A stretch of 5,341 bases of DNA, from positions 1 to 5,341 of the forward strand of contig JBKKCR010000239.1 in the NCBI GenBank assembly GCA_046712825.1, read 5' to 3'. This DNA comes from DATFGK01 sp046712825 (GTDB lineage: Bacteria > Actinomycetota > AC-67). The position numbers and the translations under genes are program-made. Below the pieces are notes generated by a model that worked only from the letters and a program-made list of their open reading frames with translations, did not search any database and had not been told where the DNA came from. This document shows positions 1-5,341 of the stretch, piece after piece (within the stretch, counting starts at the first letter, position 1; each line of letters opens with the position of its first letter).

Positions 1-1665
1 TGGACCGACGACAAGACGATCTGGGAAGAGACCGGACGTTCAGACACGGTCTCGAGCGAGTTCCGCCGCGGGTCCAATCATCACTGGAACAACATCTGGT
101 TCGCGTCGCGCGGTTACGCCGTCCTGAACTACACGGCACGAGGCTGGCACGACTCGTGCGGACCGCGAACCCCGGGGGCGATCGACCGCGCCGTCCCTGC
201 GCCCCAATGCCTCGGCCACGACTACTGGATCCACATGAGCGACCAGCGTTGGGAGGTTCGAGACACCGCCTGGCTGACGGCGGCACTCGTTGAGAGCGGC
301 GTCGCGGATCCGGAACGACTCGCGATAACGGGCGGCTCGTACGGTGGAGGAACGGCCGCGATGAACGGGATCCTCGGGGACCGGATCGTGTGCGGCGGCT
401 CGCCCTCTCCGCCCGAGCTCGGCCCGGACCCGTGCGACGGAAAGTCCGACGGCGAAACCGCGTCGTGGACGACACGAGCCGGGGCGCCCCTACGGTGGCG
501 AGTCGCGTTGCCCTTGTACACGTGGAGCGACGTGATCCAGGTGCTCCTACCCAACGGCCGCGGCTCCGATGGGACGCTTTCGCCCGACGGACATCACGCG
601 GATCCCGTCGGGATCCCGATCGAGAGCTATCTCGTCGGCTTGTACGCGGCCGGACAGCCGCTCGGCAACGGCTTCTTCGCGCCGCCGTTGATCGACGAGT
701 CGGCCGACATCACAACGCAGACCCTGCGCTCGCTCGCCGGCAATCCGTTCCTGTACGAAGACCCGCTCGTCGCGAACGGCATCCATCAGTTCCGAACGTT
801 CAAGAGCGCGATCGGCATCGCGCCGTCGACGAAAGTACCGATCTTCTGGGTGCAAGGATTCACCGACCCGCTTTTCACGGCGTTCGAGTCGATCCAGGCG
901 GCGAACCGGCTTCGAGCGTTCGATCCCGCGTACCCGATCAAGCTGTTCTTCGGCGACCTCGGTCACGATTACGCGGCGGAGCGCGTGGACGAATGGGATG
1001 CGGCGCACGAGTTGATGAACGCCTTCCTCGACCACTATCTGGCGGATGCCGGTCCCGAGCCGGCCTTCGACGTAACGGCGGCGGTGACGCGCTGCTTGAA
1101 CCCCGAGGCACCCATGGAGCTCGTCTCCGCACCCGACTGGGCGTCGCTGCACACCGACCTGATGACCTTCGAGGCGGACGCGACGGGAGTCAGCGCGAGC
1201 GCGATCCCCAGCGAGGCGGGACTCGCGACCGACCCGGTCACGACCGCGTCGCTGCCCGGCCCGCAGGCGTACAAGGGCTGCAGGATCATGAACCCCGTGC
1301 TTCCCGAACTGAACGACGTGGCGTTCGAGTTCCCGGTGGACGAGGCGGTCACGTTGCTCGGCGGTCCTGTGATCGAAGTGACCTACACGACGACCGCACC
1401 CGACACCGAGCTGAACGTCCGGCTCTGGGACGTAACCTCCGACGGGACGCAGGCACTCGTGACCAGAGGAACGTACCGGAGCCTCGACGGTCCGGGAACC
1501 GATCTCATCGCGCGTTTCCAGATCGCGCCGACCGGTTACCGGTTCGCAGCCGGGCACACCATCAAGCTGGAGGTGACCGCGAACGACGCGCCCTACCGGC
1601 AACCAAGCAATATCCCGGCGCTGTTGTTCCCGACGCGCGCCGTCATGACGCTGCCCGTCTTATGA
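1..1665 (+). CDS. CocE/NonD-type (peptidase S15-like) alpha/beta hydrolase, 5'-partial
   Basis: The frame is open from base 1 to the TGA at 1663-1665, giving 554 visible residues; the start, and any signal peptide, lie before the window. An internal ATG at 235 would remove conserved parts of the fold, so it is not the start. Visible features (numbered from base 1) are an ARGW-HDSCG segment at residues 46-54, like the RG-G-S-G stretch of S15/CocE proteins; the nucleophile elbow GGSYGGG with Ser113; the probable catalytic Asp289 in VQGFTDPLF; and the probable catalytic His322 in GDLGHDY. The last 150 or so residues look like the beta-sandwich C-terminal domain of X-Pro dipeptidyl-peptidase/CocE proteins (VTYTTTAPDTELNVRLWDV; ends LFPTRAVMTLPVL). 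Cys53 and Cys70 could form a disulfide, which would fit an exported enzyme. Family members hydrolyse esters or X-Pro peptides; the substrate here cannot be told. The gene converges on the minus-strand hydrolase 6 bp downstream. Confidence 0.9.
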   Translation, partial: WTDDKTIWEETGRSDTVSSEFRRGSNHHWNNIWFASRGYAVLNYTARGWHDSCGPRTPGAIDRAVPAPQCLGHDYWIHMSDQRWEVRDTAWLTAALVESGVADPERLAITGGSYGGGTAAMNGILGDRIVCGGSPSPPELGPDPCDGKSDGETASWTTRAGAPLRWRVALPLYTWSDVIQVLLPNGRGSDGTLSPDGHHADPVGIPIESYLVGLYAAGQPLGNGFFAPPLIDESADITTQTLRSLAGNPFLYEDPLVANGIHQFRTFKSAIGIAPSTKVPIFWVQGFTDPLFTAFESIQAANRLRAFDPAYPIKLFFGDLGHDYAAERVDEWDAAHELMNAFLDHYLADAGPEPAFDVTAAVTRCLNPEAPMELVSAPDWASLHTDLMTFEADATGVSASAIPSEAGLATDPVTTASLPGPQAYKGCRIMNPVLPELNDVAFEFPVDEAVTLLGGPVIEVTYTTTAPDTELNVRLWDVTSDGTQALVTRGTYRSLDGPGTDLIARFQIAPTGYRFAAGHTIKLEVTANDAPYRQPSNIPALLFPTRAVMTLPVL

Positions 1666-1671
1666 GGAGCG

Positions 1672-2445
1672 TTAGACGGCCGGCCGAGGGAACAAGCGTC
1701 GCGCCCCGCGCGGCGGTGTGAACGGGCGCCACGATCCCTCGGGCTGCGCCAGCCGGTCGGCGATCACCCACAGAGCCGCGGGGTTGTGCCCGAGGCCGAC
1801 GTGACTCCCGATGACGGCGACGTTCTCGCTGAGCGGACCCACATCGTCGAGGCAGGCGCGCCAGGACACGATGCCGTCGAGCTTCGAGTAGATCGAGGTC
1901 GCCGGGACGGAGAGGGTTCGGTGAGGTCCTTCGGTGACTCGCCGGCCCAGGCCCTCTACATGCCGTCGCGAGAAGCGCTGATACGTGCGGGTCGCCCGGC
2001 TCTGGCTCTGGTGCTGCATGCGGATCGGGCTCCCGAGTGTGATCACCTGTCGAACATCGTCCGGCCGGCGGTGCGCGATCTCTCGTGCGTAGATCCCACC
2101 GAGACTCCATCCGATGACGCTGATCTTGCGGCCGTGACGTGCGAGCAGATCGTCGAGTCTGGCGCCCATCCCCTCGACCGCTTCGGGCGTTGGACCGATG
2201 TTGCGGCCCAGACGCCAGCCGTGAACGTGGTAACCGAGGGACCGCAGGTAGCGGCGCAGCGGCCGGGTCGAAGTGTCGGCGGCCATCAAACCGGGGAGCA
2301 CAAGAACGGGATGCCCGTCACCACGAGGCGCTCGGCGCAGCAACGGAGCCGCTGCGACGAACATGCCGAAGTCGCCGACGCCGCGGGGAAAGTCGGAGAG
2401 GAACAGACCGAGGTTCGGCGGCGCTTCGTCCCGCGTCCGTGCCAT
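1672..2445 (-). CDS. alpha/beta fold hydrolase (lipase/esterase type)
   Basis: This is a complete 257-residue protein from the ATG at 2445 to a TAA at 1674-1672. It has the compact alpha/beta-hydrolase core: a first strand and oxyanion region HPVLVLPGLMA (45-55), an RRYLRSLGYHVHGWRLGRN stretch (64-82), the nucleophile elbow GWSLGG with Ser114, the strand VRQVITLGSP (131-140), probable acid Asp190 in YSKLDGIV, and His215 or His220 in GSHVGLGHNP. There is no signal peptide, so it is probably cytosolic. The segment RRAPRGDGHPVLVLPGL is typical of a widespread actinobacterial/proteobacterial family annotated only as alpha/beta hydrolase or triacylglycerol lipase-like; the substrate is unknown. 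No clear Shine-Dalgarno precedes the ATG, but the N-terminus fits the family, so the start is kept. It lies 42 bp after the sigma factor stop on the same strand and is probably cotranscribed with it. Confidence 0.9.
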   Translation of the reverse strand: MARTRDEAPPNLGLFLSDFPRGVGDFGMFVAAAPLLRRAPRGDGHPVLVLPGLMAADTSTRPLRRYLRSLGYHVHGWRLGRNIGPTPEAVEGMGARLDDLLARHGRKISVIGWSLGGIYAREIAHRRPDDVRQVITLGSPIRMQHQSQSRATRTYQRFSRRHVEGLGRRVTEGPHRTLSVPATSIYSKLDGIVSWRACLDDVGPLSENVAVIGSHVGLGHNPAALWVIADRLAQPEGSWRPFTPPRGARRLFPRPAV

Positions 2446-2463
2446 GTCTGCAGGGTAGGCGAG

Positions 2464-2487
2464 GGCCCGGCTGGGTGCACCAGGGCC
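2464..2487 (-). terminator. imperfect GC-rich hairpin between sigma factor and hydrolase genes
   Basis: GGCCC (2464-2468) can pair with GGGCC (2483-2487), and inside it TGG (2472-2474) with CCA (2480-2482) around a 5-base loop, leaving a 3-base bulge. It starts immediately after the sigma factor stop codon. No T tract follows on either strand, so it is not a standard intrinsic terminator. It could act as an attenuator or as an mRNA-stabilising stem between the two cotranscribed genes, or it could be chance in GC-rich DNA. Confidence 0.25.
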
Positions 2488-3639
2488 TTACTCCAGGAAG
2501 TCTTTGAGCCTCACCAGGCTGGATGGGTGACGGAGCTTCGAGAGCGCCTTCGACTCGATCTGCCGGATCCGCTCTCGCGTCAGATCGAGCTCTCGCCCGA
2601 TCTCTTCAAGGGTGCGAGGTTGCTGGCCCGTCAGGCCGAAGCGGAGCTGGATGATCCGGCTCTCTCGCGTGGTCAGCACCCCAAGGGCGGTCTCGACATC
2701 CTTCTTGAGGAGGACGGCGACCGCAGCGTTGGCCGGGACGACGGCATCGTGGTCTTCGATCAGCTCTTCGAAACGGGAACCCTCCCGATGATCGATCGGG
2801 GCCTCGAGCGAGATCGGCACCGATCTCAGCTTGCGTATCTCGCGAACCCGTTCGGCCGGGATCCCCATCTCGAGGCCGATCTCCTTCGAGAGCGGTTCGC
2901 GCCCGAGGTCCTGCACGAGCCGGCCCTGGGTTCGCCAGACCGCGTCGGAAAGCTCGGCGATGTGGACAGGCATCCGGATGGTCCGTCCTTGGTCGGCGAT
3001 CCCCCTGGTGACGCCCTGGCGGATCCACCAGGTCGCGTAGGTCGAAAACTTGAAGCCCTTCGAATGATCGAACTTCTCGGTTGCTCGGATGAGTCCGAGG
3101 TTGCCTTCCTGGACCAGGTCGAGGAAATGCATCCCTCGGCCGAGGTAATGCTTCGCGATCGACACGACGAGACGCAGGTTCGCCTCGATCAGTTGCATCT
3201 GTGCGGTGCGAGCGTCGCGCTCTACACGGCGAAGGAACGTGGTCGCCTGCGCTCTGGTCTTCGCTCGGTATGTCTTGGTCACGATGGCTCCGCCGATGCC
3301 GACCAATCGCAGACCGTTCGACGGATCGAGCTGCCTGCCCCTTATCGCAACGACGGCGAGGACGACCTCACGGAACCGTTTCGCATCGACACGGCCTGCG
3401 GAATCGATCGACGCAAGTAGTTCGGTCGCCTTCGTCCCACCCTCCATGCGCATGGCGAGATCGACTTCTTGCGGGCCGGTCAACAAGGGGGTCCTGGCGA
3501 TCTCATTCAAGTACATCCGGATCGGATCGCCCATAGCGGATCCGATCTTTGCGTCCGGAAGCATCGAACCGGCGCCGATCCTCGCCGTCGGACGGCGATC
3601 CGTTGGCTCAAGGACTGTCAGGGAAAGCTTGTCGCCCAT
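2488..3639 (-). CDS. RNA polymerase sigma-70 family factor (RpoD/SigA-like, no region 1.1)
   Basis: This 383-residue sigma factor binds core RNA polymerase and recognises -10/-35 promoters. Domains in order: region 1.2 at about 38-66 (DPIRMYLNEIARTPLLT), a divergent linker at about 67-145, region 2 at about 146-215 (LIEANLRLVVS; GNLGLIRATEKFD; KFSTYATWWIRQ with Tyr201, Trp204 and Trp205 for -10 melting), region 3 from about 216 (RTIRMPVH; His226 and Glu229 fit extended -10 contacts), the region 3.2 finger near 291-305, and region 4.2 at about 343-372, whose helix-turn-helix LTRERIRQIESKALSKLRHP has Arg355 and Glu356 for the -35. The end, LVRLKDFLE, is typical of primary and group 2 sigmas. 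The ATG at 3639 is chosen because a perfect AGGAGG lies 5 bases upstream. An in-frame ATG at 3819 would read through the likely promoter and add 60 residues unlike sigma proteins. Three Ala-to-Gly changes in the normally invariant 2.4/3.0 stretch suggest an accessory (group 2) sigma rather than the housekeeping one, but this is not proven. Confidence 0.95.
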   Translation of the reverse strand: MGDKLSLTVLEPTDRRPTARIGAGSMLPDAKIGSAMGDPIRMYLNEIARTPLLTGPQEVDLAMRMEGGTKATELLASIDSAGRVDAKRFREVVLAVVAIRGRQLDPSNGLRLVGIGGAIVTKTYRAKTRAQATTFLRRVERDARTAQMQLIEANLRLVVSIAKHYLGRGMHFLDLVQEGNLGLIRATEKFDHSKGFKFSTYATWWIRQGVTRGIADQGRTIRMPVHIAELSDAVWRTQGRLVQDLGREPLSKEIGLEMGIPAERVREIRKLRSVPISLEAPIDHREGSRFEELIEDHDAVVPANAAVAVLLKKDVETALGVLTTRESRIIQLRFGLTGQQPRTLEEIGRELDLTRERIRQIESKALSKLRHPSSLVRLKDFLE

Positions 3640-3644
3640 CGCGA

Positions 3645-3650
3645 CCTCCT
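3645..3650 (-). promoter_or_regulatory. Shine-Dalgarno deciding the sigma factor start
   Basis: The minus strand reads AGGAGG, then TCGCG, then ATG at 3639. This is a perfect anti-16S match with 5-base spacing. It places the start at 3639 and rules out the longer frame starting at 3819. It also predicts strong translation of the sigma factor. Confidence 0.9.
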
Positions 3651-3682
3651 TATCGCTCCTCGATCCGTCGGGGGCGAGGCGG

Positions 3683-3709
3683 GTGGCTAAGCCACGGTCG
3701 CTCGAGCGA
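3683..3709. promoter_or_regulatory. leader hairpin and 12-bp palindrome upstream of the sigma gene
   Basis: Two symmetric elements lie between the candidate sigma promoter and its Shine-Dalgarno. GTGGC (3683-3687) and GCCAC (3691-3695) form a 5-bp stem with a 3-base loop. TCGCTCGAGCGA at 3698-3709 is a perfect 12-bp palindrome. In mRNA they would fall in a leader of about 90 bases. They could be a regulator site or leader structure; the palindrome could also be chance in CG-rich sequence. Confidence 0.35.
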
Positions 3710-3736
3710 ACCACAAATGGAATCCTAGTAACGCTG

Positions 3737-3745
3737 ATCATATCA
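3737..3745 (-). promoter_or_regulatory. candidate extended -10 promoter for the sigma gene, overlapped by a dyad
   Basis: On the minus strand the sequence TGATATGAT combines an extended -10 TG with TATGAT (one mismatch to TATAAT, at 3742-3737). No good -35 lies at 16-18 bp, which is usual for extended -10 promoters. Transcription would begin near 3730, leaving a leader of about 90 bases. The -10 is buried in the perfect dyad CTGAT-CAT-ATCAG (3734-3746, plus strand), a possible operator. The site lies in the AT-richest part of the window. Confidence 0.45.
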
Positions 3746-3786
3746 GTTATCGAGCAATACGATCGTTGTTGTAATGCGGAAATGCA

Positions 3787-3815
3787 TTGCTTTCCACCCT
3801 CCGCGGTCATACAAT
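3787..3815 (+). promoter_or_regulatory. candidate promoter for the two small plus-strand genes
   Basis: TTGCTT (3787-3792) and TACAAT (3810-3815) are separated by exactly 17 bp. The -10 differs from consensus at one base and the -35 keeps the key TTG. Transcription would start near 3822, giving a leader of about 104 bases before the GTG at 3926. The perfect palindrome AATGCATT (3781-3788) touches the -35 and is preceded by a second AATGC (3773-3777), so a regulator could bind here. This is a pattern match, not a measured promoter. Confidence 0.5.
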
Positions 3816-3844
3816 TCATGTCGTACGTCTCCTCTTTCCTCGCT

Positions 3845-3885
3845 GCGGGAACATTCCGCCCACTCGTTCGTGGGGTACTCGACCC
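3845..3885 (+). promoter_or_regulatory. structured leader with tandem, partly exclusive hairpins
   Basis: Three short stems lie in the predicted leader of the small-gene operon: GCGG (3845-3848) with CCGC (3856-3859); CCCAC (3859-3863) with GTGGG (3870-3874); and GGGT (3873-3876) with ACCC (3882-3885). The second and third share bases 3873-3874 and cannot both form, an arrangement seen in switching leaders. The stems are only 4-5 bp, no riboswitch class is recognised and no T tract follows. Confidence 0.25.
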
Positions 3886-3925
3886 AAGAGGTCAGAACCG
3901 CCATCTTTTCGAACGGGAGGCACGC

Positions 3926-4108
3926 GTGGGAACCACGGTCGACATGCTCGATGAAGTCGAAGAAGACCTGATGGCTCGATCGTTCCTCTTCGCGAACCCG
4001 ATCTCATATCGGGACGGTGTCGGGGCCGCGACTCAAGCGATCCGTGCGATGCTCGCGAAGGTTGACCCGACCATCGGAGCCAAGCGAACACGAGAGGAAA
4101 CGTCATGA
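3926..4108 (+). CDS. small protein of unknown function, 60 residues
   Basis: I do not recognise this protein. It starts at a GTG (3926) preceded by GGGAGG at 3915-3920 with 5-base spacing, and ends at TGA 4106-4108. The N-terminal third is acidic (DMLDEVEEDL, residues 6-15), followed by ARSFLFANPISYRDG and a likely helix GAATQAIRAMLAKV (33-46), then a charged tail (KRTREETS). It has no signal peptide, membrane segment or cysteines, so it is probably a soluble cytosolic protein. The frame is open further upstream, but that part is only the antisense shadow of the sigma gene and has no ribosome site. The next gene's ATG overlaps its stop as ATGA, which implies translational coupling and a related role. 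The good ribosome site, the coupling and an upstream promoter candidate support it as real. Confidence 0.7.
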   Translation: MGTTVDMLDEVEEDLMARSFLFANPISYRDGVGAATQAIRAMLAKVDPTIGAKRTREETS

Positions 4109-4275
4109 CCCAGGCCACTTCGAGCGCGCCCGTGATCATCGCCGGAACGCCCAGGCCGGACCGGATGGTGACGACCACCTGCAAGTCCTGCCGTATGGCG
4201 CTCTACATGTCGGACAAGAAGCTTCACATGGCGAGCTGGGTTTGTCCTTCCTGCCTCGTGGTCACGCACACCTAG
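4105..4275 (+). CDS. small zinc-ribbon protein, 56 residues
   Basis: The ATG at 4105 overlaps the previous stop (ATGA). A purine-rich AGAGGA at 4093-4098 lies 6 bases upstream, and the gene ends at TAG 4273-4275. The protein has two cysteine knuckles, CKSC (Cys26, Cys29) and CPSC (Cys47, Cys50), spaced CxxC-x17-CxxC, the normal layout of a single zinc ribbon binding one zinc ion. The first 25 residues (ending TPRPDRMVTTT) look flexible, and the region between the knuckles is KKLHMASWV, consistent with beta-hairpin strands. Free-standing zinc ribbons of this size usually bind nucleic acid, RNA polymerase or a protein partner; which applies here is not visible. It shares an operon with the 60-residue protein and diverges from the sigma factor, so a role in transcription is plausible inference. 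It ends 23 bp from the convergent hydrolase gene. Confidence 0.8.
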   Translation: MTQATSSAPVIIAGTPRPDRMVTTTCKSCRMALYMSDKKLHMASWVCPSCLVVTHT

Positions 4276-4298
4276 CGCGGACGCGCAGCGCTTCGAGG

Positions 4299-5341
4299 TT
4301 AGACGCCGGGGACGACCGTTTCCCCGGTCGTGACGAAGCCGCCTGCCATCAATGCGAAGAGCTGTTCGAAGCCCGTCTTGATAACGAGATGCGTGTCGCT
4401 TCCTTCCCAGCCGTGGCCGGCGAACGGGCCCTCGTACTCTTGCCCGGCGGCCTCGAATGCCGGGCCACCGGCGATCCCACTCGCGGTCGTGCCGGTCTCG
4501 GCGCCGCCGTTGCCGAGCACGGTGAACATATGCACGGGCACCCCCGCAGCGGTGAGCGCCGCCGCCATCTGCGGACTTTGATCGGTCGTCACGAGTCCGT
4601 CGTCCACCGCGTTCACGATCACCGCTCCGCGAAGGCCGGCCATGTCCCGCGCTCGCGCGACGAGGGTCGACTCGAGGTAGGCCAAAGGCACCTCCTCCAG
4701 ACTTCCACCGAGCTCCTCCTCGATCTCTCGCTGTGCGAGCGCTCCGCCCTCGCTCACCGGCGCCACCGCGCGGACGATGAGGTATTCCTCGATCAAGTTG
4801 TTCACGCCCTCGACATCGACGAAGTAATCGAACAGCGGTGATCCGTCTGCACGCACCGCGTCGGGCGATGCGACGGCCAGCCCGGCGGCATGCCCGCCCA
4901 TGCTGATGCCGATCGCGTAGACCTCTTTGATCGAAGGGTAAGCCGCGAGGAAGAACTTCGCCGCGGCGATCGAATCGGCCGCGCCTTCCTTCACGAACCA
5001 CCCGTAGTTCTCGACCGGAGTCTGCACCTGACCCGTGTAGTCCATGGCAATCGCAACTGCTCCGCGCGCGGCGGCCCGCTGCAGATGCGAGCGCCACGAG
5101 CACGAGTCATTGCCGTGGCCGTGGAACATCACGACCATCTGCGTCGGCGCGGTCGATGCGGGCATCACGTAGCGACCGGCGGCAAGCCCGAGCGAGCTGG
5201 TCGAAGCGACCCCGGTGTCGGTCATCGCGGCGAGCCGCGGATCGCTGTGATCAGCGCACGGAACCTCGGCGGCGGACGCGGATGCCGGCGCGAGCAGAAG
5301 GACTGACCCCAGCAAGACAGAAACGGTTCGAGATATCGGCG
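4299..5341 (-). CDS. secreted alpha/beta hydrolase (esterase/peptidase-like), 5'-partial
   Basis: The gene ends at TAA 4301-4299, and its frame stays open to the right window edge. A TTG at 5315 could serve as a start but would clip the signal peptide. Reading on upstream gives PISRTVSVLLGSVLLLAPA, so an arginine precedes a hydrophobic core that ends in ASASAAEV, a typical signal peptidase I site; the true start probably lies just outside. From the TTG, the mature protein begins near residue 17. Motifs are VVMFHGHG (61-68, oxyanion loop), the nucleophile elbow GISMGG (Ser138), probable acid Asp238 or Asp239 in NAVDDGLV, and probable catalytic His309 in GSDTHL. Cys20 and Cys72 may form a disulfide. 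Residues 165-215 look like a helical lid. It is a hydrolase exported across the membrane; the substrate is unknown. Confidence 0.88.
   Translation of the reverse strand, partial: PISRTVSVLLGSVLLLAPASASAAEVPCADHSDPRLAAMTDTGVASTSSLGLAAGRYVMPASTAPTQMVVMFHGHGNDSCSWRSHLQRAAARGAVAIAMDYTGQVQTPVENYGWFVKEGAADSIAAAKFFLAAYPSIKEVYAIGISMGGHAAGLAVASPDAVRADGSPLFDYFVDVEGVNNLIEEYLIVRAVAPVSEGGALAQREIEEELGGSLEEVPLAYLESTLVARARDMAGLRGAVIVNAVDDGLVTTDQSPQMAAALTAAGVPVHMFTVLGNGGAETGTTASGIAGGPAFEAAGQEYEGPFAGHGWEGSDTHLVIKTGFEQLFALMAGGFVTTGETVVPGV

Noticed and set aside
547..1602. Minus-strand open frame of 351 codons inside the CocE/NonD gene
   Set aside because: It is antisense to a gene with clear catalytic motifs; the product is Arg/Gly/Val-rich with no recognisable motif.
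1677..1686. CGGCCGGCCG palindrome at the convergent gene ends, considered as a terminator
   Set aside because: It has no loop and no T tract, and lies within the coding end of the minus-strand hydrolase; it is expected in GC-rich codons.
1786..3420. Plus-strand open frame of 544 codons across the hydrolase and sigma genes
   Set aside because: It is antisense to two well-supported genes, its protein resembles no family and has the low-complexity Arg/Asp-rich look of a GC-rich shadow frame.
3640..3819. Sixty-residue N-terminal extension of the sigma factor from the ATG at 3819
   Set aside because: It contains the probable promoter and leader and has no sigma-like sequence, while a perfect AGGAGG sits 5 bases before the ATG at 3639.
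3206..3925. Upstream part of the plus-strand frame that ends at 4108
   Set aside because: Up to about 3640 it is antisense to the sigma gene, and beyond that it runs through the control region. Only the last 60 codons have a ribosome site.
4033..5103. Minus-strand open frame of 356 codons overlapping the secreted hydrolase and small genes
   Set aside because: It is a same-strand, different-frame shadow of the hydrolase and is very arginine-rich, with no family features.
1..5341. CRISPR arrays, tRNA or rRNA genes, insertion sequences and toxin-antitoxin signatures
   Set aside because: No spaced direct repeats, transposase motifs, terminal repeats or RNA gene features were seen. The small-gene pair has no recognised toxin or antitoxin motif.

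Overview
The window is GC-rich DNA, apart from an AT-richer patch at about 3710-3830. It carries five protein genes in addition to a sigma factor gene, and is probably from an actinomycete-type bacterium (Actinomycetota). The best lineage evidence is the sigma factor: its regions 2 to 4 read like actinobacterial HrdB/SigA proteins, including LIEANLRLVVS, a GRGM-FLDL-QEGNLGLIRA stretch and a LIEDHDAVVPANA stretch. The two hydrolases at the left also resemble actinobacterial families. A deep-branching class is possible, but the sequence alone does not settle it.

Layout: (1) 1-1665, plus strand: the 3' part of a CocE/NonD (peptidase S15-like) hydrolase gene that begins before the window. (2) 1672-2445, minus strand: a complete alpha/beta hydrolase of lipase/esterase type, convergent with gene 1 and only 6 bp from it. 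(3) 2488-3639, minus strand: a sigma-70 family factor without region 1.1, 42 bp upstream of the hydrolase and probably cotranscribed with it. (4) 3640-3925: a 286 bp divergent control region with a candidate promoter in each direction, palindromes and leader hairpins. (5) 3926-4108 and 4105-4275, plus strand: two very small genes that overlap by ATGA. They encode a 60-residue protein of unknown function and a 56-residue zinc-ribbon protein. (6) 4299-5341, minus strand: a secreted alpha/beta hydrolase, convergent with the zinc-ribbon gene and cut by the right window edge just inside its signal peptide.

The most interesting part is the centre. A non-standard RpoD-family sigma factor lies head-to-head with a translationally coupled pair of tiny proteins, one with a CxxC-CxxC zinc knuckle, across a control region with operator-like dyads. 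Small zinc-ribbon proteins are often partners of the transcription machinery, so a sigma plus small-regulator module is a reasonable hypothesis. Nothing in the sequence proves it. The three hydrolases flanking the module belong to different alpha/beta-hydrolase subfamilies, and their relation to the sigma factor is unknown, except that gene 2 is probably in its operon.
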